Shown in pieces: positions 45,271 to 56,827 of a stretch of DNA of 64,000 nt; the stretch's first letter is position 1; each line of letters starts with the position of its first letter. The notes beneath the pieces are model-generated. The model had not been told where the DNA came from. It did not search any database and saw only the letters and a list, made by a program, of their open reading frames with translations. The stretch is from Tilletiaria anomala UBC 951 (Eukaryota > Basidiomycota > Exobasidiomycetes > Georgefischeriales > Tilletiariaceae): positions 26,687-90,686 of the forward strand of contig NW_013546944.1 in the NCBI RefSeq assembly GCF_000711695.1, read 5' to 3'. The position numbers and the translations under genes are program-made.

Positions 45271-48200
45271 TTAATCCAGCTTCTGCTTCTTTTGACCGCT
45301 CAGGAGTTTGTTGAAGCCCGCTGTAACCGGGGTTTTCATAGCTAATCCTCCCATGAAAAGCAGGTACTCTGATTTCTCGTGACAAGGATTCTTCCCCGTG
45401 CTTTTCGGCGAGCGAGAAGTTGAACAAGTCGCTTGGGCAGGACCAGTCGTTGTCGCAGACCTTCTGGGTGCTGATGTTGCCGGTACTGCAGAAGCGAGAG
45501 CTGGTACGTTGGATATTGCTACGGTAGCTGGAGTGGGCGCTTGTTCGGGCGGCAGCATGCCAGCAGCCGCCGTGTCAGCCTTTGTTACCTGCTCGTCATC
45601 TCCACCAGCCGCAGCCGCTGCTTCTTCAGACAAGAGGGCATTCTCAGCTTGACGCTTTAACGCTCGCCGCCGTTGCTCGCGAACGATGCTGCGCACTTCC
45701 CTGTCGATGCGTGTGTCGAATTGTCCTCCGGGATGCAGCCACGCCCTTCCTTCTGCCATGCGATGTCCAGCTTTCGCTGCCTCGGACTCGAGCTTTTCGC
45801 TGCCTCTTTGCCCTTCCTTTTGTGTAGTAGGTTCTGCACCTTCGCCCTTAAGAGGTGATGCTTCGATGGGCGCCGAGACTGCTGCTGAAGCCGGGGTCGA
45901 TTTCACCGCCATGGTTATGTCATTTTCTCGCATCCCTTGGGATGCTACACGGGTCTCAACAGTTGCTGGTTTCTTCACCTTCAACAGCTCGCTGTTGAGG
46001 GATGGCGTCTGCATTGGTTGCTGTACCGGTGTCTGCCGATGCATCTGAATTCGTGCCTCCGCCACCCGTCGTCGTTCGGGAGTCTGGAGTGGGCCTAGTT
46101 GCTGCTTTGCCCACTTGGGAATCTGGTCCTCCTCATAGAGCGGCCACTCTTTCTTGCCGACGAGCTCCTCAAACAAGCTCTCGAAGAGCTCGTCGAAAAT
46201 TTTGCTTTTCAGGAAGTCGTCCATCACGCATCTCTGTCCGCGACTGATAGAGCGCTTCTTCTCCTCTTCTCCTAGCGAATCGAGATGCCGGACGAAGCCT
46301 TGCTCGACACGCGCCCAGAAAGACGCCTTGAGCTCGACATCCACGTTGAAGCTACAGAGGAAGGCATTGCGCATCAAATCAAAGTTGCCATCATTGGCAT
46401 ACCTGTCGGGCGTGGCACGGTCAGCAAAAAAACTCCGCAGCTTGATTGAACGTAATGACTCACTCATCCCAAATGGTCTCTGGCGTAATACCATCCTCAT
46501 GCTCTTCGTTCGCATGTAGGCGATACTCTGCATCTTCTGCCTCCCACCTACGCCGCGCCTCCTCGCCCTCGCCCTCGATCTCCTGCTTCTGCTCTCCCCT
46601 CAGCTGCCGTCGTGCGTCTTGCTGCTTCTGCTGTTGTTGATGCTCTTGAAGTTTCGATGAAGATGCGACTAGCGCGCTTGCCGGTTCGCCAGGCTTTTGA
46701 TTCCCCTTGGCGTCGCCTTGGTCGCCTGATTCGTCCTCTTCATCATCTTTGTCCGAGCTGCTGATTTCTTCTTCGCTCGACTCTTCTGCCAACTTGTGCA
46801 CCTTGGCTTTCTTGCAGCTCGCGCTCGTCGCCCTCTTCGCTGCGGTCGAAGATGCAGTCGGCGCCGTGCTCGTGGAGCGCGAGCGCTTCCTTGAGCGGAT
46901 TCCTCCTTCCTCAGAAGGATGTGCTCCACCGCCTCTTCCTCTGGCCTTCCCGAAGCCACTGCCAACATCAGTGGTAGGACTGAGAAGCTTATCTCGGTCA
47001 TGTTCCAAGCAGGGGTCAATATACTGCTGCTGGGTCGCTTTGGTCGCTTTGATCGCCACGCCGCGAAGCATGCAACCCGTGGAGGGTGAGAGAGACTCTG
47101 CGTCAATGGTAACGCCAGTCTCATCAGCACCGCCAGCGTCATCACCTTCACCAGCCCCTTGCGAAGAAAATGGAATTGCATGAGCAGGTGCAGTAACGGT
47201 TGCACCTGCATTCCCACCTGCGCCAATGGCCGAGTGAACAACCGAAGGCGTAGCAGCCGGTGTCTCGCTTTCATTTCGCTGCACAGCATCATCAGCAGCA
47301 TCAGCAATATCCAAGTGCTTGTTTACGGCCACGTTACGTGGTTGTGACTGAGCTCGCAACTTGGTACCGGCTCTAGATTGCGCGCCATTTGCAGCGGAAG
47401 AGTTCCCAAGCCCCCATGGGTTGGTATACTGCTTCGCGGTCGTCTGTGCTGCTTTGATCGCCGCGTCGCGACGCGCACGGCCCGCGGCTGGGGGTGAAGA
47501 TGTGGATGACGGCTGATGCGGACATGCGGGAGCGTCTGGACCTGCTTCTGCTTCTGCCTCTCCACCTTTCGGGTTGGCAATTCCATTCGCACCTGCCGTT
47601 TTTGTTGCTGCCTCAATTGAGTCTTTCTCCTGCTTGCCTGTAGCGTGAGAAGATTGAATTGCTACGCGCTGCGCAGTGGACGGCGTAGCCCGAGATGGCA
47701 AGTTGTCATTATCTTCGCCTGCCGCATCTGCGTATGTATCTGCGAATTCATTGAAATGCGCATCATGACTCGTATCTGCGCCGTGATCCGCTTCTGTATC
47801 AGCAACATCGAAGGGCGCGAATCCCTCTCCTGCCAACATCAGTGCTGCTTGAGACTGCCCAACTTGCGCTGCTGAGTTTGCTTGCGCAGCGTTGCTATCC
47901 TTCGGTACCACCGGTGCAATATGCCCTTCGCTTTCAATTCCGCTGCGCATGGTTGGAGTGAGCACTAGGTCGTCTTGTGCAGGAGCGTTCGAGGTGTGGG
48001 CTCCATTTGAAGCTATGCCAGCAGGCAGAGTGGGAGCAGGCATTGACTCACACTCATCGCTCGGGGAACCGGCTCGATGACCCGATTTGCCCCGCATGCG
48101 ACTTTCCTTCACGTGCTCCACCTTCTCTGCTTGGTGTTCGCTGTGTCCCTCTGTGCCCATCATTCTCCTGCCATGGCTGACGGGTGACTGACTAGATGGA

Positions 48201-48610
48201 CCCACATTATGCCCATGCTGCGTTCTTGATCTCTTCTGCAGCGATACGAGCGCACCGCTCGCTCCTTCTACTTTGGGTGATGCCGCAGCCTCCATGTCGG
48301 CGGGCTTCTCCTCCGCCTGGGACGTGTGCCCATCGTGGTTACCCTCCTCGCTCTCGGCAACGGCTGTGCCGAGAAGCTGATTATGTGAATGTGCACGCGT
48401 CTTGTGCGAGTCGTATGTCCTCTGCGGATACGGCTGAGGGATGTCTTTCCTACTTCGGCGAGTCAGCTGCGCGTGCTTTGGCTCCTCTCCTTCTTGGGCT
48501 CCCTCATCCCGATCTGCGCTTGAGTGCCTCTGCGGCTCCAGCGTCGCTGAAGTTGATGCGCCCGTATTGTGCGACTGGGAGTGCCGCGACAGACGCCGTG
48601 TGCCCACCAT
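45271..48610 (-). CDS. Uncharacterised 1092-residue Ser/Ala/Glu-rich protein
   Basis: Not recognised. Two exons, 48610-46464 and 46402-45271, joined through GAT-GA/G with a 61-base intron. The first 700 residues are hydrophilic low complexity. A motif occurs twice: about residue 382 (AAIKAAQTTAKQYTNPWG) and about 516 (VAIKATKATQQQYIDPC); the DNA is also similar, suggesting an internal duplication. A basic Ser/Lys stretch and an acidic run (SSEEEISSSDKDDEEDES) follow. The only folded-looking part begins at the splice junction: WDEYANDGNFDLMRNAFLC, then SFNVDVELKASFWARVEQGF, MDDFLKSKIFDELFESLFEEL and WPLYEEDQIPKWAKQQL, four or five amphipathic helices. Acidic and basic tracts suggest a nuclear, chromatin-associated or scaffold protein, but that is guesswork. 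Divergent from the methyltransferase gene. Confidence 0.8.
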
Positions 48611-49339
48611 CGCTGCACACCCGAAGGTAGTTTACTCGAGACTTGCACCTGAGGCGACCAGCGCGTAGCGCTCAGAGTAACATTGGAACAAAGGGTATCG
48701 CGCCACGTGGGCATCAACCTGTGCTCTGCGATACGGTGTGCAGCTGACATAGGTGAACCTTGAACGCTAATCACAGAGCCAGGAGGTATTCACCGTAAGG
48801 TTAGTACAAGTTACAGGGACCACCATGTTGGAGCGAATCGTGACACTGCGCGCTCACTCTCACGTCGCACACGTCAAGGTGGTTGCTCTCGATCGGCCAG
48901 CCAGCCATCCTCACTTTCAGTCACCAGTCGCGTGCTAATTATTCGGTGCAACTCCTGGTAATTCGGTGCAATTACCACGAAAGTGTTTCAGTCAGAAAAA
49001 AATGTTATCAGCAACCGCAAGCTATCGCACCGCCGAAGAGTGCTGTGGTGTTTGCTTGTGGTATGCGGCCATACTGAATGGGCGAAGGAACATGCGATAA
49101 CAACAAAAACATGTGGGCTCGGACTATCAGTCTAGCTTCTGCTCGGGAGGGCGATGTACACTGCGAATAACAACCAGGTGAAGAACTGAGACGCTCCGGG
49201 TCTTGATGTAAACATTCCTGCGCGCTTCCTTTCGAAAGCATTCTTTGTCGGCCCTTGTCCCTTTATATATTTCGATCAGCGCCTCCCGTCAGCCTGCATA
49301 GACCCAGAATCTGCTTCCCTGCACTTCTGACTCGTCAGC
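48611..49339. other. Divergent intergenic region with direct repeats and TATA box
   Basis: 730 bases. Contains two copies of ATTCGGTGCAA exactly 20 bases apart (48941-48951 and 48961-48971), the second inside a short palindrome (48957-48976), and TATATAT at 49264-49270 about 70 bases before the methyltransferase ATG. No gene. Confidence 0.65.
49264..49270 (+). promoter_or_regulatory. TATA box, methyltransferase gene
   Basis: TATATAT 70 bases upstream of the ATG at 49340, in non-coding DNA. Position implies a short 5' UTR of about 40 bases. Confidence 0.55.
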
Positions 49340-51468
49340 ATGGACCCCCGACTGCCACAGCACCTTTATTCGTCGTCTAGCTCCGTCGAAGACCCTTCAC
49401 CATCCTGCCCTCCATCTCCATCATCACGGTCCGCCCCCACGCTGGCCTCGCGCGCTGACATTCTGAAATGCTACGAAGAAGCCGTGCAAGAGCCACTACT
49501 CGAATGCAGCAACCTCTCATCTTTTTATTCAGAAGCCCAGCTGTCCACATCACTCGTACCGGAAGCAAGACTGCTACGCGAGGACTTTTGCAGCACTGCC
49601 ATCGTAGCGCGGACATGGCTCAGCCTCGATGAACGCAATCGCAGCGTCGGCGTTGATATCGATCTCAATGCACTCAAGGACACGCGGGAAAGAGTCTGGG
49701 CAGAAGGAGTGCAGGTCGGGAGAAAGGTTGGCGCGCGAATCGTCCAGTCGCCGGCGTTTGCCAATGGCATCACCTCGGTGGAAGGAGTTGACGGCGTAGA
49801 CGCTCTGGGGATGGAGTTGGAGCAGGATGACGGCGCTCTGTTCCAACGAGCCCCGAGCAGTGATCAAACTGCCCTAGGAGCGACGGAGAAATCATCAGAC
49901 GTCCAAGCTGGCTCCGATATCAGCTTGAAAAGCTCGACATGGGCCACTGGTGCAGCTTCTGATCGCTTTGAACGACGTTTCCAGGCTCGTCTGGCAAAGC
50001 AGGAAAAGCAAGCAAAGCTCAAGGCAAAAAAAAGAGCGACCGCTTCGGTGGCGGCAGCGGCCAATGGTCATGCTGCCGCACCGGGTGTCGAGTGCGACGG
50101 AGGGCAGCGTATTGAAAATACGTCTTTCGCTAGTGACGCAGATGAACAAAACGAGCAAGGCAGAATGCTACTCGTGCACAGTGACGTACTCGATCTTCCA
50201 TTCTCCTATATTCCATCAACATCTTCTACACCACCTTCAACAACATCGGCATCGGCTCAATCATCTCCAACTGGTGCCACGACAATCCCAGCGCCAGACC
50301 TTATCGCAGCTCTCAACTATGCGCTGTGCTATTTCCACACGCGAGCCGCCTTGCTCGCGTACTTGCGCGTTTGCCTGCACACGCTTAAAGCGCGCAGCGG
50401 CGTCTTGCTCTGCGACCTGTTCGCTGGTCCGCCGACAGGCGAGACGTACGAGCATTTCCTGACGGAGCAGGCAGATTCCGAGGGAAGAACAAGGAGGAGA
50501 AACCTGTCGCAACAAGATCTGTGGGAGTTATTTGCCCACGAAGATGGATTCATCAGAGAGGGCGATCGCGCGAGGGATTCTGAGGGGGGCGGCGATCAGG
50601 GTCGACTGCAGCCACTCTGGGCGGATGAGAAGAAGGCGACTTCTTGTATTCGCGAATCTTCCATCGAGGCGAACGGCCATGCTGCTCCTTTCCCCCCATC
50701 GTCTTCAAATTACACCATCACCGCCGACGACACTGCAATAGCAAGGGCAACCATCCGTCTTGTCCCAGCCCCGTCCACTTATGCGGCAGCAGCGCGCAGC
50801 AATGCATCCTGCGCTGAATGGCCGAAAGGTCATTTGAAGCTTGTACGGACCGGTGCAGCCAGCGGGGGTTTCGAGTACTGGCGCGAAGACGGGCCGATCG
50901 ACTATGCCAGTAATCGGTTTAGGATGAGCCTTAGCTTCCGCTTTAAGGATCGGTCATGGATTCGTGATTGGTTCAGCTATGATTTCCGAATCTGGAGTTT
51001 GAAAGAGGTGCGTTCCATCCGGGGTGAGGTAAGAAGCAGAAAGTAAAGGCTACTGAAACTGCTACTGCCTCCAACCATTTTTCATCTGGCTGCCGTAAAG
51101 ATCACCGAGGCGATGGAGGAGGTAGGCTTCGTGCGCGTGCGTGCGTATATCACGCCTCGCAACGCAGACGCCTCATTAGACGAAGACGGTCACGAAGGTG
51201 ACGGTGATGACAATGCTAGCGATACACGGGATCGGAGCGATGATGACGCAGGTGGTCTGGACGACATGGCCTCCTTACTTCGACGCACAGAGCTGGAGGA
51301 AGCTGCAAGAACCACATACCGTCAAGTCAAGCCGGGCGATAAGATTTTTGCAACGCGTAGTATCAGCAGTGAGTCCAACTGTTACTGTGCAAGGGTCCAA
51401 CCAAAAACTAACGGGTTGATTGATGGTCTCGACTTGGCATAGCTTACATTGTCGCGTGCGTACCGTGA
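49340..51468 (+). CDS. Orphan class I SAM-dependent methyltransferase
   Basis: 653 aa in three exons: 49340-51007, 51101-51368 and 51443-51468 (introns 93 and 74 bases). Seen: LLREDFCSTAIVARTWL (78-94) and SVGVDIDLNAL (102-112), the SAM-binding loop and acidic strand of a family also found in plants and actinobacteria; then HSDVLDLPFSYIP, DLIAALNYALCYFHTRAALLAYLR, SGVLLCDLFAGPPTGE, FEYWREDGPIDYASNRFRMSLSFRF and WSLKEITEAMEEVGFVRVRAYI. The last exon supplies TYIVACVP, matching the conserved NAYIVG end of the plant relatives. Between the acidic strand and the next strand lies an insert of about 170 low-complexity residues including a Lys-rich coiled stretch, which splits the domain. Substrate is unknown; no partner gene is evident nearby. 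Confidence 0.88.
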
Positions 51469-51762
51469 TAGACCAGAACGGACGGGCGTTCGCCTTCAGC
51501 GGTCCATGCACAGTATTGCAGTCTATTGCAATAGAAAACATGTATCTATTACCACATGATAACACGCATAATATCTTTCCATGTTGGTTCGGTTGATGCT
51601 CCTCAGCTGACAGCAGCTGGTGCCAGATTCGAGAGGGGAGGCTGCAGAAAGGTTGACACGCCCTGACGTCCACTCAGCTCCGGCAGCGAGACCTCACACA
51701 CTATATAATCCTGGGCAAACACCGTTATCATTCAGGACTGAGATTGAGTTCGTACCCACAAT

Positions 51763-51903
51763 ATGCAGCGCGAAGGCGGCGATGACGAGGATTGGCTGAC
51801 AAAACCAGACCCAGGGCTATCTTCTCCCGATCGCAGGGGCCCAGGTGCATCACTTTGGGAAAAGCGTAACTCTGAAACACTTGCACTACGTTGGACGCGC
51901 TAA
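51763..51903 (+). CDS. Possible small ORF, 46 aa, hypothetical
   Basis: ATG at 51763 sits 55 bases after a TATATAA box and opens a 46-codon hydrophilic frame starting MQREGGDDEDWLTKPDPG and ending LRWTR. It could be a small protein, the first exon of a gene I cannot complete, or the leader of a transcript. No family match. Listed only because promoter and ORF coincide. Confidence 0.25.
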   Translation: MQREGGDDEDWLTKPDPGLSSPDRRGPGASLWEKRNSETLALRWTR

Positions 51904-52731
51904 GACTCGATTTGCCAGTAAACGTCGAGAGGCCACACCGACATCAGAGTGGATTGAATTTCCGGGGCGGAACGGGGGTAGTGCTTGGGGGCCAAGACTG
52001 CTGTTGTGCAGCAACGTCCCGCATTCAGAGCTGATCTGCGCGCGAGGGCTGAATAATACCTGCGGCTACCCATCCACATCCACCTGCGACGCAGTCCCAT
52101 TCCGCAGTCGCACTTGCGCTCCCATTCTCAGATCCCGCCACAGGTGCGAGTCCCAGCATCCTCGGTTGGCATTTCTGACTATTTACGATTCTTCAGCGCC
52201 TCCTTGGAGCTTCTGATAGCGTCACAGCTGGGATATAGCAGGCCATACACAAGGTAAGCATTGATGGAAGACCGAGCGGGTGGGTGCCGCTGCAGAATTC
52301 GGTATGGGGACGACAGAGAAGCTGGATTCGTTGGGTGAACGAGGGCTTGACACTAATTGAGGAGCTTGGACAGCTCGAGTAGGGGGCCAGCGGACTGGAC
52401 TTGCAGGATTGTGTTCATCAAGCGGGTGACCCCTCACGCAAGGCCATATGTTCATTTGGGTGTGACAGCGGCGATGCAATTCGTTCGTCGGTCGCTTTTC
52501 CAGGGGCATAAGAACAAGCACAATGCCTGTTCTATGGTATCCATTAGGCGCACTCGATGTTGCCTTCAAAAGCGGGATTGCACCATATGTGGTGGAACTG
52601 GTTTGAAAAGATTGGACACCCTTGCGACCGACAGATGGCGGTACATGTTACAGACGTAGCATTTGGGTCGCGCTCCAAGCAGCTAGATGCATCGGAAGGA
52701 TCTCTGCATTAGAGTTCCTACCGGACACCAT

Positions 52732-52755
52732 CTACTCCCTCAGGGCAGGGAGTAG
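52732..52755. repeat. Perfect 9-base inverted repeat upstream of RPL23
   Basis: CTACTCCCT, six-base loop, AGGGAGTAG. About 190 bases upstream of the RPL23 ATG. As DNA it is a dyad suited to a dimeric factor; as RNA a GC-rich hairpin. Seen directly; function inferred. Confidence 0.9.
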
Positions 52756-52874
52756 GATTGCTGGGCAACCAGTCAGTTCAGACTACATTTAAGAAGGCCG
52801 ATGGATTAAGTGGGGTGGAGCGCACCACCCTCAGGCGAGTTCAGAGAAAGGCTCCAGTCGTCTCCCGCCGTCAG

Positions 52875-52929
52875 GTACGCTCTGCTTGCTAGATAGGCCA
52901 CTGATCAGCTTTTCTGTTTCTGTACTCAG
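52875..52929 (+). other. Putative 5'-UTR intron of RPL23
   Basis: CAG/GTACGC donor and TACTCAG acceptor enclose 55 bases ending 16 bases before the RPL23 ATG. Ribosomal protein genes in fungi often carry an intron next to the start codon. It does not affect the protein. Confidence 0.5.
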
Positions 52930-52945
52930 CTCACAATAAGTCAAG

Positions 52946-53571
52946 ATGTCTAAGGGTGCTCAAGGAACCAAGTTCCGCATGACGCTGGCTCTGCCCGTCG
53001 GTGCGGTCATGAACTGCGCTGACAACTCGGGCGCCAAGAACCTCTTCGTCATTGCTGTCAGCGGCATTGGTGCTAGGCTCAACAGGCTACCAGCCGCCGC
53101 TGCTGGTGACATGGTTGTCGCATCGGTTAAGAAGGGAAAGCCGGAGCTCAGGAAGAAGGGTGAGTGCTTGCGCGGCAGTTTCCCCAATGCGACATGAGTG
53201 GACTGACGCTTTAAAATTTACTCATAGTTATGCCCGCGATTGTCATTCGTCAGCGCAAGCCGTGGAGGAGACGCGATGGTATTTTCCTTTACTTCGAGGA
53301 CAACGCTGGCGTCATTGTCAACCCCAAGGGAGAGATGTTAGTGCCTCGTTGTCATGCATGAGGAAGCCGGGTTCTGACTTCTTTGCTTTTGTTGCACTTC
53401 GTCAATGCAGGAAGGGATCCGCTATCACCGGGCCTGTCGCAAAAGAATGCGTAAGTTATGTGCCTCGCGTCTATACATCCCGTCTTGCCCTCTGACATAT
53501 CGATTGTGATTTATTCCATATAGGCGGACTTGTGGCCACGTATCGCATCCAATGCCGGTACCGTCGTCTAA
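52946..53571 (+). CDS. RPL23: 60S ribosomal protein uL14 (L23)
   Basis: Component of the large cytosolic ribosomal subunit near the factor-binding face. 136 aa in four exons: 52946-53159, 53228-53336, 53411-53450 and 53524-53571 (introns 68, 74 and 73 bases). The joined protein reads [75 protein letters not shown] and ends [20 protein letters not shown], practically the canonical eukaryotic uL14 (yeast 137 aa, human 140). Splice phases close at every junction. Short exons and a probable 5'-UTR intron make this the most intron-dense gene per base after the Rua1-type gene. Confidence 0.98.
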
Positions 53572-54151
53572 GTACCCGAATCCCAAAAGGCTGCGATGTT
53601 TCGGTCTCATCTGCCCCGCCCGAAGCAGGCGCAGGCTGCGACTCCGCAAGCTTTCCCCTTCCTCCCCCACCACAGTGTAAATGTATTCATACATCGGGCG
53701 CCATGCAACGCACATGCTTTCTTCGGGTAGAGCTCTTTGTTTGCTACGACATGTCGCAGCTGTTCTGTTTTCTTTCTTTGGCACTGTCTTCAGCCTGAGA
53801 GCGCCTCCCAGAGTGGTCGGCACTAGCACGTAGCTGCAGTCTCACAACCAGCAGAAGTAGCACTTGAGAATTTCAGATCACTTCCTGTCCTGGACTCTCA
53901 GCCAGCCTTATGGGGCCTCGCATATCGTTTCCAGGGTTGTGGCTGAGCCTTGTTGACTGGCTTTTGCTACTGGCCCGTTCCGAAATGTGCTTTTGCCTCA
54001 CCGCTTTCTTGGCGTTTCCGTTCCGCCTATTTTTTGTTCAGTGCATGGCTACTCCTTCTGGTTGCGGGCCTTCAAAGAAAGCCCTTTCGATGCAAGTTCA
54101 AGATCAGAGCCGAGGAAGCTGCAGCGGATTGGTGCCCTGCGAGACCAAGTG
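53572..54151. other. Intergenic region, RPL23 / MEF1
   Basis: 580 bases with the RPL23 3' end and MEF1 promoter. The MEF1 frame stays open upstream to before 53987 but has no ATG, so I treat it as leader. No other feature. Confidence 0.55.
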
Positions 54152-56827
54152 ATGAGGATGGCGTCTTCAAGTCGACTTCTCGCCCGTGCTGCTGGCTATG
54201 CGGGCCGGCGATCAGGTGCGAGTCTTGTCCGTCCTACCGCCACGCCGATCCGGTGCGCTACTGTTTCTCTGACTGCTGGCCGAGCAACTGCGTTACCGCC
54301 AAGCAGTCGAAATCAGCAACGTCGATTATATGCTGCAGTAGCGGCAGTGGCTTCCACTGCTTCAGAGTCGCCGATAGCACAAGTTGCCCACTGTGGTGGC
54401 CACGAGCCGATACCGCTCTCCGATGCGGATGTACGCCGACTGTTGCGGCAACGCAACGTCGGGATCTCTGCGCACATCGACTCAGGCAAGACCACTTTAA
54501 CGGAGCGCGTCTTATACTACACTGGGCGTATCAAGGAGATTCATGAAGTGCGCGGCAAAGATGCTGTCGGCGCCAAGATGGACTCGATGGAGCTGGAGAG
54601 GGAGAAAGGTATCACCATTCAATCGGCCGCGACTTTCTGCAGCTGGAAGGCAACGCCGCCGACGCAGACAGCTTCCATCTCTGGAGATGTCGCAACCATG
54701 GAAGCAGGTGCGGGGAAAACTAAAGAAGAATTCAACATTAACATCATCGACACTCCCGGCCATGTTGACTTTACGATCGAGGTTGAGCGTGCCTTGCGTG
54801 TGCTAGATGGTGCTGTACTCGTTCTTTGTGCCGTCTCGGGCGTCCAGTCACAAACGATCACCGTAGATAGGCAAATGCGAAGATACTCGGTACCCAGGAT
54901 CTCCTTCATCAACAAGATGGACAGGCAAGGCTCCAACCCTTGGAGAGTCATCAATCAGATTCGCACCAAGCTTCGCATGCCGGCTGCAGCTGTGCAGCTC
55001 CCGATCGGGTCGGAAGAAGCATTTGATGGTGTCATTGACCTCGTCCGATGGAAGGCTGTTTACAACGAGGGTGTCAAAGGGTGAGCACTTCTAAAAGTCG
55101 ACAGATGAGCCTTTGATTGATGGCTGTCCCCTTTCCTCGCAGCAACGAGATCCGAGAGACAGAAGATATCCCTGCGGATCTGCTAGAACTTGCCAAGGAG
55201 AAGCGTGCCGAGCTAATTGAGCAGCTCGCCGAGATTGACGATGAAATGACCGAGATTTTCGTAGAGGAGCGCGAGCCCACGATCGACGAGCTTGCTGCTG
55301 CGATTCGCCGGTCCACTGTTGCATGCAAGTTTTCCCCTGTCTTCATGGGATCCGCCATCAAGAACAAGGGCGTCCAGGCCATGCTCGACGGTGTCTGCAA
55401 TTATCTACCCAACCCAGCTGAGGTACCCGCGACGGCTCTTGACATGAGCCCTGCCGCCCAGCGTAAGACCGTGGAGGAAGCAGCTGAAGGAGGAGAGGAT
55501 GTGGCAGCTGGTAGGAACGTCTCCAAGTCCGAGCCTCCGACTGTATCGCTGGCACCTGCAGCCGAAGCCCCTCTTGTCGGTCTAGCGTTCAAGCTGGAAG
55601 AAGGGCGTTACGGACAGCTGACCTACATGCGTGTCTATCAAGGTACTCTCCGCCGTGGCAACCTCATTTTCAATGCCCGCACTGGCAAGAAAGTTAAGGT
55701 GCCTCGCTTGGTGCGCATGCACTCAAACGACATGGAGGATGTGGAAGCGGTCGGTCCAGGCGAGATTTGCGCCATGTTTGGTGTCGAATGCTCCTCAGGC
55801 GACACATTCACCGATGGCACTACGACATTGAGTATGACCAGCATGTACGTTCCAGAGCCGGTCATCTCACTCGCCATCCACCCGGAAGGCAAGGAGGCCT
55901 CGCAAAATTTCTCGCGTGCGCTCAATCGCTTCCAGAAGGAAGACCCGACATTCCGCGTCCACATTGACCCGGAGAGCAACGAGACTATCATTTCGGGCAT
56001 GGGCGAGCTCCATCTGGAAATCTATGTGGAGCGCATGCGCAGAGAGTACAATGTACCATGCACCACCGGCAAGCCTCGCGTCGCATTCAGGGAGACTATT
56101 TCTCAACGGGCCAACTTTGCTTACACGCACAAGAAGCAGAGTGGTGGTGCAGGTCAGTTTGGCCGAGTGATGGGCTACATCGAGCCTATGAGCATCGACG
56201 AAGAGACGGGCAAGGACGTCGCTTTCGAGAACCGCGTTGTTGGAGGCTCCATCCCTAACGGATACTTCCCAGCCTGCGAGAAAGGATTCCTCGACGCTCT
56301 CGAGAAGGGGGCGCTGTCGGGCCACCCAGTCACCGGTGTCCGCTTCGTTCTGGAGGACGGTGCGGCGCACAGTGTCGATTCTTCCGAACTCGCCTTCCGA
56401 CTCGCCACTGCAGGCGCCTTCCGCGAAGCGTTCCAGAAGGCAACGCCTGTCATCCTGGAGCCGCGCATGTCTGTCGAAGTCACTGCGCCGACCGAGTTTC
56501 AAGGCGCTGTTATCGGCGCGCTCAACCAGCGCAAGGGCACGATCGAGGACACGGATGTTCGGGAGGAAGAGTTCACACTCACCGCCGAGGTCAGCTTGAA
56601 TGACATGTTTGGATACTCCAGCCAACTGCGTGGCTTGACACAGGGCAAGGGAGAATTCTCGATGGAGTACAAACGCCACGAGCCCGTCATGATGAACATT
56701 CAGAAGGAGCTGCAAGAGGGTAAGTTCGCGCTTCTTCTCCATCTTCGTGCTGACTATGTGATGCTGACAGACTTCTTTAATTTTGAACAAAACAGCTTAT
56801 CGCAAGAAGCAATTAGAGAAAAAGTAA
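54152..56827 (+). CDS. MEF1: Mitochondrial translation elongation factor G (EF-G1)
   Basis: GTPase that translocates tRNAs on the mitochondrial ribosome. 845 aa in three exons: 54152-55080, 55143-56719 and 56796-56827 (introns 62 and 76 bases; the last exon gives [10 protein letters not shown]). Seen: Arg/Ser/Ala-rich presequence (1-65), G1 AHIDSGKT (107-114), [12 protein letters not shown]3 DTPGH, G4 [18 protein letters not shown] of domain [31 protein letters not shown] of domain III, and the domain IV/V blocks [16 protein letters not shown] and LEPRMSVEV. Two inserts are unusual: a Thr/Ala/Glu stretch after TFCSWKA and one between [10 protein letters not shown] and PLVGLAFKL. Mitochondrial EF-G1 rather than EF-G2 because of the overall match to Mef1. 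Confidence 0.97.

Larger units (their letters stand above)
51469..52945. other. Intergenic region, methyltransferase / RPL23
   Basis: 1.5 kb. Holds TATATAA (51702-51708) in front of a 46-codon ORF (listed separately), a perfect 9-base inverted repeat at 52732-52755, and the RPL23 leader. A second stop-free frame (51845-52216) has no family resemblance. Confidence 0.6.
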
